Position numbers and translations under genes: made by a program | Notes under the pieces: model-generated | Database searches by the model: none | What the model was told of the DNA's origin: nothing | What the model saw: only the letters and a program-made list of their open reading frames with translations | Shown: positions 45,397 to 56,212 of the stretch, piece after piece | How the letters are laid out: every line of letters starts with the position of its first letter | How positions within the stretch are numbered: the first letter of the stretch is position 1 | Assembly (NCBI GenBank): GCA_022701365.1 | Contig: JAKUHH010000059.1 | Location: forward strand, 62,001-126,000 | Length of the DNA stretch: 64,000 nucleotides | From: Mycocentrospora acerina | Lineage: Eukaryota; Ascomycota; Dothideomycetes; Pleosporales | Direction: 5' to 3'

Positions 45397-47052
45397 ATGC
45401 TCAAAATGGATTTGTATCAAGTGTCTGATTTTCCGACATGCGCGGAGAACGAAGCTGACCTTTCATGGATGGACGACTTTTGTGCAGTTGACTGGACCGA
45501 GGACATCGTCATATCCCCCGAATCCGTAAATCCCAGTTTCGATAACGCCAACACTGCACCTTCGTTTCCGTTCGAGACACCAATCGACCCAATCACGATT
45601 GGACAATCACAGCCTGCACCCCTTCAAGATGATTCAGCAACAAAGTCGTTGTCCTGGACGGAAGCACTTCCCAACGAACGTCCGCCTGAGCTATTACGTC
45701 AGCATTCGTTACCACGCCGCCGTAGCAAGTACATCCTGCGAAAAACTGGGTTCAACTCTGATCCCATATCAATCGCAAGTGGAAGCATGTATCGAGGAAA
45801 AGGACAACCGCTCACCATGCAACGGTGGCAGAATTCGCCACCGGAAGATGAAGCAGCGTCACTGACCGCAATCTACAATGCTTTGGATCGGCATCCAAAC
45901 GGTGAACCATCGCTCAGCCAAAATCAATCCTTCGATGCGTTCCAAAAGTATAGAGGGCCTTCTTCGACTACGAGTCTGGAGAGTGGAGTAAGCGAATCGT
46001 CTCTACACTCTGGGACCTCGAGTATTTCCAACAGCTCTCAAACGAAACGACGCAGTCGCACCCCCAGAGTTCGTTCCCAAGCAAAGGGCAAAGCCAAAAC
46101 AAAGCCGAAAGATGCCTCTGCTCGCCCTTTCAAGTGCACATTCTGTTGCGATACCTTCAAACATAAATACGACTGGACAAGACACGAGAAATCACTTCAC
46201 CTAAATATGGAGGAGTGGCGGTGTACTCCACATGGAGGTTCCGTATTTCTTACCATCACTGGCAGGGTTCATTGCGCATATTGTAATGCTCTCGATCCCA
46301 CGCCTGAGCATCTGCAACAACACAATCACTTTGCATGCCAGGAGGGGCGTTCCACGCCTCGAGTTTTCCGACGTAAGGATCATCTAGTACAGCATCTTCG
46401 ATTGGTGCATGGTCTTGAAACACTTCCCCTAATAGATGACTGGAAAATCGAATCTATGCCAATTGTATCTCGATGCGGCTTCTGTAACGCCTTTTTGGAC
46501 AGCTGGGATGAGAGGACGGAGCACCTAGCTTCTCACTTTCGCGATGGGAAGACCATGGAAGACTGGCATGGTGATCATGGCTTTGATCCTACCGTGAAAA
46601 CACGTGTTACAAATTCGTTTCCTCCCTGGTTGATTGCCTCTCAGGCGACTACCATTGTGCCATTCTCAGCCACAAATCACAACTCTTTAGACCAGACCAA
46701 ACAGATCCTGTCGCGTTTCGAATTATTGAATACAGCATCTGGGTCGCCAGTCAATCCACAATCCGTTGAGGAATTTGATATCGGGCCAATCCTAGATAAT
46801 CAGCCAACATCAACGCAGGCCTTGCCAACCAAGCAAGAGATTGATACATACGCTGTCGCGGACGTCCTAACTCTTCATCTAAGTCGATATGCCAGGCAAC
46901 AAATACATATGGGTGTTATACCCACAGATGAAATGTTCCAGCGTGAGTCTCGCCGGGTTTTGTTCAATGACGAAGATGACGAGTGGAACCAAACTGTGGC
47001 CGATAATCCAGATTGGTTGAACGCGTTCCGTGCTGGTATGACGGAGGAATAG
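45397..47052 (+). CDS. C2H2 zinc-finger protein, fungal, possibly regulatory
   Basis: Single-exon gene of 551 residues; the second Met (45406) could also be the start. The first ~240 residues are acidic and Ser/Pro-rich. A basic patch rich in Arg/Lys (KRRSRTPRVRSQAKGKAKTK) then suggests a nuclear signal. A good C2H2 finger follows: FKCTFCCDTFKHKYDWTRHE. Two looser ones follow, CAYCNALDPTPEHLQQHNH and CGFCNAFLDSWDERTEHLAS, with the stretch RKDHLVQHLRLVHG between them. The block FRDGKTMEDWHGDHGFDP recurs in a group of uncharacterised ascomycete C2H2 proteins. The C-terminal region (DEDDEWNQTVADNPDWLNAFR) is acidic and could be an activation segment. It probably binds DNA; the target is unknown. 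Confidence 0.82.
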   Translation: MLKMDLYQVSDFPTCAENEADLSWMDDFCAVDWTEDIVISPESVNPSFDNANTAPSFPFETPIDPITIGQSQPAPLQDDSATKSLSWTEALPNERPPELLRQHSLPRRRSKYILRKTGFNSDPISIASGSMYRGKGQPLTMQRWQNSPPEDEAASLTAIYNALDRHPNGEPSLSQNQSFDAFQKYRGPSSTTSLESGVSESSLHSGTSSISNSSQTKRRSRTPRVRSQAKGKAKTKPKDASARPFKCTFCCDTFKHKYDWTRHEKSLHLNMEEWRCTPHGGSVFLTITGRVHCAYCNALDPTPEHLQQHNHFACQEGRSTPRVFRRKDHLVQHLRLVHGLETLPLIDDWKIESMPIVSRCGFCNAFLDSWDERTEHLASHFRDGKTMEDWHGDHGFDPTVKTRVTNSFPPWLIASQATTIVPFSATNHNSLDQTKQILSRFELLNTASGSPVNPQSVEEFDIGPILDNQPTSTQALPTKQEIDTYAVADVLTLHLSRYARQQIHMGVIPTDEMFQRESRRVLFNDEDDEWNQTVADNPDWLNAFRAGMTEE

Positions 47053-47401
47053 AGTAAATGAAAAAGCTAGATTTCGCTTTTTTAAACCTTACATTAATAC
47101 TATTATATAGCTTTCAACTGAACCTCAAATCAAAGTCTTGATAAATCACCTTTATATAATCCACTTTGGTGACATATCTTTAAATAATTCAATGATATGC
47201 AAAATTCTGTGATCTTTAGGAGGCAGATTTTACATCTCAGGCCAGTCCACCAGTAAGTTTGGTATCAGACAGTTTAGCTTTTATCATATATGATGAGCCG
47301 AAATGGTCTAGCGCAGCAAACTAGCGCGCACGACTCAACTTAACCCTTGCAGTTGTCTATCATTCCAACTCATTGTTGTAATTAACGCTCATCCTAAAAT
47401 C
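47053..47401. other. Intergenic region before the hydrolase
   Basis: This 349-bp AT-rich spacer lies between two plus-strand genes. It holds the C2H2 3' UTR and the hydrolase promoter. Nothing else was seen. Confidence 0.45.
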
Positions 47402-48453
47402 ATGCCTACTTTTGCTGCAAACGATGGTATGAACTTACAATACAGGTCATATGGGTCGAATGACAAATCTCCATTGATCTTGGTGAGTATTCATATTACG
47501 AACCCCGCTCTGTCCCTTGACACCGCTTGAGCTGACATTTTCCATTCAAAGCTTCACGGCTTCACGGGCTCCGGCGAGGTTTTCAAACGAAATGTAGACG
47601 CACTTTCAAAGAAGCACTATGTTGTTGTTCCGGATCTTCGCGGACACGGCTATTCAGATAAGCCCATAGCCGGGTACCATGTCGCACGCTTGGCAATGGA
47701 TTTGAGGAACCTTATCGACCATAAGAAACTGGATCGGCAGGGTGAAGGCAAAATATCAGCAATTGGCACGAGCTTAGGAGCGGCCATCCTTTGGTAAGAC
47801 GATGCGTTCAGATATGCGCCACGCCAAGCTAAAGAATTGGCAGGTCCTATAGCGAACTCTTCAGCACAAGCGCGTTCAGTCACATGGTTTTCGTTGACCA
47901 GGCACCTCTCCAGAATTACCTATCAGACTGGGGTCCAGAGTATGGAAACCGCGGCTGCAACTCTCCAGAAGCATTGGCGCAGATGCAGCAGACACTCAGC
48001 AACGACCCCAAGACTGCTCACCTCGGCACAATCGCCGCTTGTCTGGGTTACAGATCTCACCCTCAGCCTGGCGATCCAGTAGAAGGATCAAAGGAATGGC
48101 AAGATGATGAAGCCTTCTTCCTTAGAGAGGCAATGAATGGAGATGGCTGGTGGTATGGCAAGTTGATGGCCGATCACACTGCGAATGACTGGCGGCACCC
48201 GATTGCGCAAAACTTTAGTGAGCAAAGTGGAAGTAAAACCAAGGTTCTAGTCGTTGCGAGTGCTCGCAGTGGATGCTTTCCTGCGGCTGGACCACTTAAA
48301 GTTGTCGAGCTGGTAAATGGTGGGAGTGAAGACGGTCTCGCGAAAGGTGTCGCAATCGAATGGGGAGGACACTGGTGTTACTGGGAGAAGCCTGAAATTT
48401 TCAACGCATTAGTCATTGAATTCTTCAGTAGTTCAAAGACAACTGCGGGTTGA
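47402..48453 (+). CDS. Alpha/beta hydrolase
   Basis: Exons 47402-47482, 47552-47793 and 47844-48453 give 310 residues. The first intron falls just before the oxyanion motif LHGFTGSGEVF. VVVPDLRGHGYSDKP is the typical strand-4 loop. The nucleophile elbow is AIGTSLGAA (G-x-S-x-G). The catalytic His is probably in EWGGHWCYWEKPEIF near the C-terminus, and the acid residue is not certain. There is no signal peptide, so the protein is cytosolic. Epoxide hydrolase, lactonase or carboxylesterase activity would all be possible. Position next to the regulator and PUS4 gives no hint of pathway. Confidence 0.88.
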
Positions 48454-49157
48454 AGCATCGATTCCTTATATCCGCAGATGGCCAGTCTGGTAGGTAGATT
48501 GTGTATGATCCAGTTATAAAAGTGATCAACTTTTTATAGCATGACCAGTTTCCATGGCTTCTTTTAGCTTTCCAAAAGTGGTTCCTCAGAAGAGAGGTAG
48601 ATTTTTATTTACTATAGTGTTAGCCCGTACTCTATCACATGTGTTAACACTTGTTGGGTTTCGTTACAACCTCCGATTCCTCCGTAAACAGAAAAACAAC
48701 AAGATCATCCTCCACTTGTTACCTCGCATGAACCAACCGAGAGTAATTAATACTTTCTTGGAAATATGAATAATGTAAGGAAACGATTGGATGAGGAATT
48801 TGTTGAACTGTTAGAAAAATGAAAATGGGAGGCTATGTTAATCACTATTTTCTCACTCGCTCACTCACGTAATTAATATTGGTTTTGGCTAACAGATGTT
48901 TGATTTACATTTCAGTGCTAGTCAAATAACAGTAGGTAATATTATTTTATTAGAGTAATTTCATAGCACAAGGGACCAGTTTGTTCTACAACCCTTAATC
49001 CGTACGCTGAATACAAGTTTTTATGATCACAAGTGATCTTCTTCCTTAGATTTTCAGCTGCAACAATTCGTTGTTAGATGAAATGCTATACATATGACTA
49101 ATAATACACCTATGAAATACTGGGCTGTTCTTTCATTCTGAGATGTACCTTTGGTTC
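48454..49157. other. AT-rich convergent intergenic region
   Basis: This 704-bp spacer lies between the hydrolase and the orphan membrane protein. It has long A/T runs and no credible ORF. Confidence 0.5.
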
Positions 49158-49779
49158 TTATCGGCTGAGCAAATCAAACACCCCCTGCAGAAATCGTCGA
49201 ATAGAAATTGAAATGAAATCAAGGCATGCAAGCGGACGCCTATAGTTTCCGATCTTAGTTACCAGCACTAATACCAATACCGTCGTCAAAATTTGGATTG
49301 GTAGTGGAAATTGGTAGATAATTGTAAACCTCTTATTACTTTCAGGACGAAAGCAAGAAAGCTTCAATGTCTCAGGCATATCGTAGTCCAGTTTTCTATG
49401 CATACTCATGCACAATTTGGTCCTCTGAAGATATGTATTTTTCTACAAAAAGGCTGTGTATCAGTTTTTCTGAGAAAGCAGATATTTTCAGGAGTACAAT
49501 TTGAACTTTACTTACTGGATGCGTTCTACAAGTTTCTCTCGCAGCGAAGTCGTTCGCTTGAATGGATGCCTTATACGACAAGTAAGCCCACCAGGCACCG
49601 AGTATTGTAAACACGATACCCAGGAGCGTGATCAGGATACAGAACACATGGCGGACAAGACGCTTCGCACGTCCATAACTTTTACCCCATTTTCTTGACG
49701 AAGATTCGACATCGTGCGATAACGAAATAATTTCGACGCTACTTTGTCCCTCGCTTGCAGGAGAATTGTCATGAGGCAT
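49158..49779 (-). CDS. Small two-segment membrane protein, unknown function
   Basis: Exons 49779-49516 and 49442-49158 give 182 residues; the intron of 73 bp has donor GTAAGT and acceptor TTGTAG. The N-terminal 35 residues are Ser-rich and acidic. A strong hydrophobic helix (FCILITLLGIVFTILGAWWA) follows a basic stretch KRLVRH. A cysteine-containing middle domain (ETCRTH, LCMSMHR) comes next. A second hydrophobic segment (ILTTVLVLVLVT) and a basic C-terminus end the protein. Small fungal proteins with a W-x-S-Y-K helix followed by a short Cys-rich region are common near HET genes, but I cannot name a family or role. Confidence 0.6.
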
Positions 49780-51309
49780 CCTGAAAGTGCGAAATTAACA
49801 GTTGCAAAGAGACAGATAAGCTACAAATGTAGTATTGTAGATAGTCTTAGGATGAAAATAAAAGTCGAGAACTGCGGGAGGATCGAAAATTATAGTATCA
49901 CTAATCTTTGATGAGTTCAAATAGACTACCTTTTATACATTGAGCAGAATGTAAGATTGATTCAAGCCTAGGCAAATTAGTTGCCTTAATGATCGAAAAA
50001 TGAATCGTCAGCTGTGATCCGGCTGAAGCCGGTGCAGAGAGAGTTCTAAGCCCCAGCATAGAACACATCTTCTCAACTTCAGCCTGTGCATAAGTTGGTA
50101 GGTTTCGAAACGCGTCAGCATAGACACAAATATTGTCTAAGCCACCACCACCATATATGCAAAGGACCAATCGCAAATTCACCCTCAAACGTCACCTGAT
50201 GGGATGCCTGATAATCAGCGAATGAAATTTGTGCGAAAAACAAACGTGTTTTGAGAAGGACGCGTAGCGAGATGGGGTTCAACGTAAACAAGCCCCGGAT
50301 AGTGAGATATGAAAGTAATTTAATTGGTCTTCAGTAAGCATTGTGCTACACACTTGATGTTGCCCTCCAAATAGTCCTTGGCTCAGTTTTCGATTAATTT
50401 ACTTTCGCCCGATGAGTGAATGCGAATCAGTAACAGAAAGTGTGTGAGAGAGAAAGAGACAAAAGTCCATTTTTATTGTGAAGATGCGGCTTCCTACAAA
50501 CTACTACGTAACCTAACTTCTGAAGAGTTCCAGGGAATTTTAAAATTTTCAAAAAATTATACAGAAGTGCTCTACTTTAGACTATGCTAATCCTTGGAGT
50601 GGACAAGCATCGCGAGCTGATTTGAAGCTTCAGAAGTGGTATTGAAAAATTAAACATGTCAGATTCGTTAATACTTCTGATGTATTACAGGTCAGCCCGA
50701 TAGCACACAAGCACCTAATGTTTATTTAAGTTCTCTTTTCCAATGCTCTTAACAGTACAAAAAATCTCCCTCTAATTATTTCCACAGAAATGTATCATAC
50801 CAAGCGGGAGTAGATCAACTCCAAAGTAATATAGCTCTGAAAAACAATAGTATTAGATCTTAGTAAACCTATATGGTTAACAGGATTCTAGAAACGCTGT
50901 TCTCGTGATAAATAACAGACAGATCGAAGCTGTACTGCAAAATTTCACGCTTGGACGACGTACTAAGAACCCTCAATTAGACTGCTCACAGTACGTGCGA
51001 CATCCGGTTGTCATGAATAGTTCACTCAGTACAGTATTGATATAGAAAGAAAAAACCATTATGATGAAATGACAGATTCAATGTAAACATTGATTTGAAC
51101 TAACACAAGTAAGTAGTCATTTTGATACGATTGAATTTTTAGTATCTATTTGGTATATTGTTCTGCGTCAGCTAATATCACAGCCAAAACCTCATTAATC
51201 TCTAGCCTTGATACACTCCACGCCAAACCCAGTGCTTTAACAAGTTCCTCCTCTTTTTGTTTATTCAAAGTTAAATTCCCTAAGTCTGTTCAAATAAAAT
51301 TGACACATG
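49780..51309. other. AT-rich intergenic region with one doubtful ORF
   Basis: About 1.5 kb without a secure gene. A 95-codon minus-strand ORF (50188-49901) has no recognised domain and no support. The rest has only short ORFs and long A/T tracts. Confidence 0.5.
49901..50188 (-). CDS. Hypothetical 95-residue ORF, uncertain
   Basis: The ORF reads MRVNLRLVLCIYGGGGLDNI at its start and has a moderately balanced composition, unlike a random A/T ORF. I found no domain, no signal peptide that convinces and no flanking exon with matching frame. It may be a fragment of a decayed gene. Treat it as unproven. Confidence 0.25.
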   Translation of the reverse strand: MRVNLRLVLCIYGGGGLDNICVYADAFRNLPTYAQAEVEKMCSMLGLRTLSAPASAGSQLTIHFSIIKATNLPRLESILHSAQCIKGSLFELIKD

Positions 51310-54300
51310 TCAAATCAATTGCCGTCTCTTCCTTATTTCGAATTTAATTAATCTGGAACGTCTTTTGATATAGTCTTCGAAGTTTTTTATGTCTGCTCTT
51401 TGACAGTCATCAAGACTTTCTGTATCTTCTTCTGGACTTTCTGCGTCTGCATCCTGACTTTCTGCGTCTACGTCTTGACTTTCTGCGTCTGCGTCTTGAC
51501 TTTCTATATCTGTTTCTTGACTTTCTATATCTGTTTCTTGACTTTCTATATCTGTTTCTTGACTTTCTATATCTGTTTCTTGACTTTCTGTATCTGGCTT
51601 TTGACAGTCTGCAAAGGTAACCGATTTGAAATTTCTATCGCAGTAGTCTTCGGAAATTTTCATGTCTGCTTCTTCATAGCCTTTAGAACTTTCTATATCT
51701 TCTTCTTGGAATTCTTCAAGACCTTCCATGTCTGATTCTTTTCTGTCTCTAGACCTTTCTTGTGCTTCATCATATTCATCAAGACAGATCATGAGCCATC
51801 TCTTTGCAAATGACTCAAGGTCCTCGCCAAGGGTTCGAAATGACTCCCAACATTCATTCAACGTTAGCCATGATGGAAGTTGATGTCCCCCTTGAGGTGT
51901 GATGTATGAACAGAGATACCTGAAAACAGAAATGTTTGGCGAACCATAACGTTGACTGAGTTCAAGATCTTCTCGGTCATTATCAATAACTACCTTGGAG
52001 AAATCTGATTCTAAAATGTAGAACACAAAGAGTAGTTTGTTGGCCATAAAGAAACTACCGAAGTGTTCCCAATCAGATGATCGATTATTCAGTTTGATCG
52101 AACTCAGGCGCGAAGCTATTCTCAGCACATCATACGCCAAATGCGTATCACCTGCGGCTTCTGTAAAGAAGAAGCTTAGAATCTCTCCATTTAATTTAAA
52201 CAATTCCATATCGCTGATAGATGCAACGCATCTTATCATTATCGGAAGAAAGTTTGAGTTGGTTTCGCAAAGAAGCTGCAAGACTATGATTTTATCGACT
52301 TTGAAGTTGTCTCTAAGAACTTGCTTCAACAAATCATCAGTATATAGAACAATAGAGTTGTGTGAACTAAGCCAGAGCTTCATGAAGAATCGTCCATACA
52401 AAAGGTCCTTTTCACTAAATCTTCTAGTTCTCAACTCAGTCGAATGAGCCACCTGCTTGTCATCAATGAATAAGTTGAAAATCATTTCGTGAAAATGTTT
52501 CTCGGTGTTCACGATCTCCAGAAATGGGTACATCTTAAAGGAAGAAGACCTGTCTCCTGAATAGTCGAGCTTCTGTCGGGTGGCACGCTGCTGATATCTT
52601 TCAAGAAGCTTGGTCGTCTTCTCTCCAATTGGTCCAATATTTGTCAAATCCAAAATGTCATAATAAATTTTATGTTCGGCCCAGTATAAAGATAGGATTT
52701 CGGAATCACCTGAGTGACTTTTTCCACGTTTGAGAGACCAGAATGACCACCTCAAATCATCAAGGTACTCTTTTAGTGCTTGATAAGAGCTCCAGTCGTG
52801 ACAAGCGTGTCCGAGAAGTTTTAGATGCCTTCGCGCTGAGGGATCCGAAAGTGGCGGTAGCTTTATCTTTTCGATCACTTTGCACAGCAGGTCCCCAAGA
52901 TCTAGGTCATCTAGTATCTGGACTACCGTGAAAACGCGCGATAATCGATTTTTATAAGTGGATATATTGGTATCATCGGAGGAGAAGTTTCCAACCCATT
53001 TTTTCATTAGGAGTCTGTGGTTCTCAGCATGATGTTTTCTCCCAGATGACCAGTCCCAGATCAATAGTAGCTTCCGGGAGTTGTTTGGTGAATTTCGCAA
53101 GATACTATCCCATATAGCGGAGTATTCGTGATCGATGATGATTCTTCTGTTCGTATCATCTCCCTCTAAGTCATGTGTGAAAACAGACATGGGGTCAACT
53201 TCTAGTATGGACATGATGATAATGTCAAAGTGATCATGACAAAACCGCACAATACTTGGATGTTGTTTATCTTTTATAAGAAGCAGAATATCACCCTCCT
53301 TTACGTCCTTGCAACCATTTGACGGTACTGAAAGCACCAACTTCAAGCCGTCGTGTCTCAATCTTCGCCACGAGTTCGGAGTCCGAAGTCTTACCAAAAT
53401 CTGATCGTGATCACGGCGAACAGATTCTACCACTCCAAGTGGAGATCCTTCTGTACAGATTAATACTTGTTCTCTGTCTTCCCAAGTATCAACCGAACGT
53501 GGCGATAAAAAGAAGCGGGCGATGATCTCCTTAAATAGCACTTTCCAGCTCTTATTGTAATCTGGCTGTAAATTCGAAATCGCATTGTCCGAACTCATAC
53601 CAAGAAGAGCGTAAATTTTGTCTCGTAGGTCTGTAGCTTTCCATGTGTGGAATGTCTCAAGTAGCTCTGCGATGGGCGAAATTTCTAGCGAAGGCACTGG
53701 CGTGAACGCAGACAGCGGGGGATCTAGACGACGTAGAACGTTCCAGCACATCAATTTTTCGATAGATTTGATCATGACATTCAGATGAGTATCACCTGCC
53801 CAGATAGCGCGTATTTTTGGAGAATCAAGACCGATAAAGAACGCCGCACCTGTAAGCTCCACGTCACCACAGCGAAAGGCAAGAAAGCGTGCTGTGGCGA
53901 TCTCTTGCAGTATCCAGATCCTCTCAAACCAAGGCCGTCGTAACAGCGAAGTGATTTGAAATTTCTCCCCCTCTGAAATATCATGATCGTTGGAGTCGCT
54001 GTATGAAAGTTGCTGATGGTAATATGCAGCTTCACGAATTAGTTCCATCGCCATACTACTTCCGTCTGACTCTGCGCCCAGCCAAGCAAGCACCTGTTTC
54101 GCATGCGAGTATATGAGAGCCATGGCAGCGACCTGACTGCCTCGCTCTTCAAGGTCGTCTTGATTGATGCAAATCTACTATCAATCAGTAACGTCTTCAA
54201 AGGTCGCGCATAAATATTGACCCACTGCATCAATCCAGATAATTCGCATGTGATCTGGATCGCGCAATTGTTGAAGCGCCGCATAAAGATTGGTAGTGAC

Positions 54301-54543
54301 TTCTATATAGGAAAGCTCTTTCGAATCTGTATGGCTCGGCTGGGTAACGTACACTCGACGTCGATCATTCGGATCGCCCCAAACATAGGATAATGCTTCA
54401 TATGGCCCTACAGCTCGATTCAGCCGCATAGTGTGGTTGATGACACAGCAGATGATATCTGCTCCCTCTTCGCCTGGTAAGATTTGCAACAGGCGAATAT
54501 TACTTGGCCCCGCGGGCAGCGGCTGGTAACTGTAGTGCTTCAT
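51310..54543 (-). CDS. HET-domain protein (heterokaryon-incompatibility type) with C-terminal heptad repeats
   Basis: Exons 54543-54226 and 54174-51310 give 1060 residues. The HET domain begins YEALSYVWGDPNDRRRVYV. The motif WIDAICINQDDLEERGSQV is restored exactly when the 51-bp intron (donor GTGGGT) is removed. IYSHAKQVLAWLGAESDG and RRPWFERIWILQEIATA complete it, followed by DKIYALLGMSSD. HET proteins trigger cell death or growth arrest on non-self contact. The middle ~550 residues have no recognised domain. Near the C-terminus nine tandem 7-residue units (ESQETDI and ESQDADA variants) make a very acidic tail, followed by a basic end. Start MKHYSYQPL at 54543 is preferred over 54588. Confidence 0.88.
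51414..51602 (-). repeat. Coding minisatellite, 9 x 21 bp, in the HET gene
   Basis: GACTTTC recurs at 51414, 51435, 51456, 51477, 51498, 51519, 51540, 51561 and 51582, exactly 21 bp apart. Each unit codes seven residues on the minus strand. Four central units (51498-51581) are identical and the outer ones diverge. The period is a multiple of three, so copy-number change would keep frame. Confidence 0.92.
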
Positions 54544-54957
54544 AGCAATTCTGGATATTCTACTTTGCCTCGAGATTGATAGGTACAAAGAGACTGAATA
54601 TCATTAGGCTGCAAAGGAACGAAATGAGACGTAAACCCTGCGGGGTTAGATAAGAATGTCAGGGCCTGTCAAGGCCTCCCATAGCCACAGCGTGGGGTAC
54701 AACCTGGTCGAATCCTTCTGTATATTAGCGAGATTTGCAGCATAACCAAGGCGCATTTTCCAACGGTTACTACGTGGCGAACTTCCTTCATCGACGACTT
54801 ATCAGGTTGGAAGCTAGCGGTATTTGATACTCAAATCATTATTACTAAACTCTTAATCCGAAACCACAGCTGTTGAATTACTGTCACACCCCCAACGAGA
54901 GTGCTTGACTCTGCGTTTTGAATACAACCAGTATCAACGACTGTGAACCTAATCACC
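54544..54957. other. HET gene promoter region
   Basis: This 414-bp spacer lies between the HET start and the 3' end of the terpene-cyclase-like gene, both on the minus strand. No ORF or known motif was seen. Confidence 0.45.
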
Positions 54958-55979
54958 TTATGGCTGCTTTAATCCTTTCCCATCCGCCAACTTAATCGCC
55001 TCCACTGCTAACGCACAGGTAAACCCCCTATGCCCAATCTTAACCTTTGACCTCCCGAAATTATAACACCAACCCACCCCAAAACACCCATCCTCCTCCT
55101 GCATTTCCACCAACCTCTGCAAATCAACCGGATTCGGAATACCGAACCTATGGCAAAGCATGACTCTAATAGCCAACGAAAGCGAAGTAGCCTCCTGGCC
55201 AATTCTCTCTTCCACACACTCTTTAAGAATCTTTTCCAACTCCAGCAACTCGGGGTCTTGTGCGACGGAAACTAGGCGGGCGACGTAGAAGAACATCATT
55301 TCAACTACAAAGTAGTATCTTGATGTAGCAAAGTCGCGGTGTACTAACATGTTGCGGACTAGCTCGAATGTCTTTTGGACTTGGTGTCCGCGTCCGTACA
55401 TGTAGAAGAAGGTGCAGATGTTGGCGCATGTTTCGATGCAGATGCGTGGTCGGGCCTTGTGGTCAAAGTGGAGCTGTGTGAGTTGTTAGTGTTGATTTGG
55501 CTAGTGTAAGAATGGAGTTGTGTACTGGGATGATTCCGTCTTCGTTTTCTGCAGCGAGGATCTCATCAAGGATGGCGTGGGCAGATGTGTCTGCCACTTT
55601 TATGACGGTGTTTGCGATTGCCTGTGTGTCGATGTCGTCTGGGTATGGCTCGGAGATGACTACGAATTTGCCTGATTTTGGTTAGCAGAGAGTGAAGTCT
55701 AATGTGATTCAAGTCGTTTCTTACTGCCAAAGTAGTTCCATCTTTTTGTTGGAATCCTGAGGTCGACGAGTCGCCTTTCGAGAAGTCAGTCGTGTTGAAC
55801 TATACTTGAAAAGGAAAAGCGGACCAATTTCCGGTTTGTTCAAGAATTAGCAGCTCAAGGAAATTGTCTTTGAACTCCTCTCCTGTTTCCGTCTCGGCCA
55901 CCATCTTGCGAGCATTGCGGTCTAGCCAAGACTGGCCTTTCTCGACGATCTCTGACAAGTTGTGGTTGCTATTTTGCAT
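54958..55979 (-). CDS. Alpha/alpha-toroid terpene-cyclase-like protein with DxDT motif
   Basis: Exons 55979-55825, 55774-55725, 55671-55526 and 55473-54958 give 288 residues; introns are 50, 53 and 52 bp. The first donor is GTCCGC, a weak but frame-perfect choice that restores NWRLVDLRIPTKRWNYFG. The protein carries YPDDIDTQAIANTV, close to the D-x-D-T-T-S acid motif of class II-type cyclases. The repeats MYGRGHQVQKTFELVRNML and QEEDGCFGVGWCYNFGR are typical of the helical toroid. Fungal relatives often have an N-terminal HAD phosphatase domain, absent here. It could be a stand-alone cyclase-like domain of terpenoid metabolism or a non-catalytic relative. Thr-Thr-Ser is replaced by Thr-Gln-Ala. 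A pyrimidine-rich leader and an assembly gap lie just upstream. Confidence 0.65.
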
Positions 55980-56007
55980 TGTAAGAAGAGAAAGAGAGAG
56001 AGAGGGA

Positions 56008-56028
56008 GGGGGGGGGGGGGGGGGGGGG
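56008..56028 (+). repeat. Poly-G tract at left gap edge
   Basis: A run of about 21 G follows a purine-only AG-rich stretch beginning near 55,983. The sequence breaks into N directly afterwards, and another G run resumes at 56197-56212. Confidence 0.9.
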
Positions 56029-56196
56029 NNNNNNNNNNNNNNNNNNNNNNNNNNNNNNNNNNNNNNNNNNNNNNNNNNNNNNNNNNNNNNNNNNNNNNNN
56101 NNNNNNNNNNNNNNNNNNNNNNNNNNNNNNNNNNNNNNNNNNNNNNNNNNNNNNNNNNNNNNNNNNNNNNNNNNNNNNNNNNNNNNNNNNNNNNNN
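56029..56196. other. Assembly gap (168 N)
   Basis: Undetermined bases lie between two G homopolymers. The true length is unknown. It is 50 bp upstream of the ATG chosen for the terpene-cyclase-like gene, so a missing upstream exon cannot be excluded. Confidence 0.99.
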
Positions 56197-56212
56197 GGGG
56201 GGGGGGGGGGGG

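Noticed and set aside
51414..51602. Regular 21-bp repeats as a possible CRISPR array
   Set aside because: The units are directly tandem without unique spacers and lie in frame in a eukaryotic HET gene. They are a coding minisatellite.
55794..55824. A 31-bp intron (GTATAG...CGAAAG) in the terpene-cyclase-like gene
   Set aside because: It is shorter than any other intron here and gives the wrong phase. The 50-bp intron 55775-55824 restores a family-like sequence.
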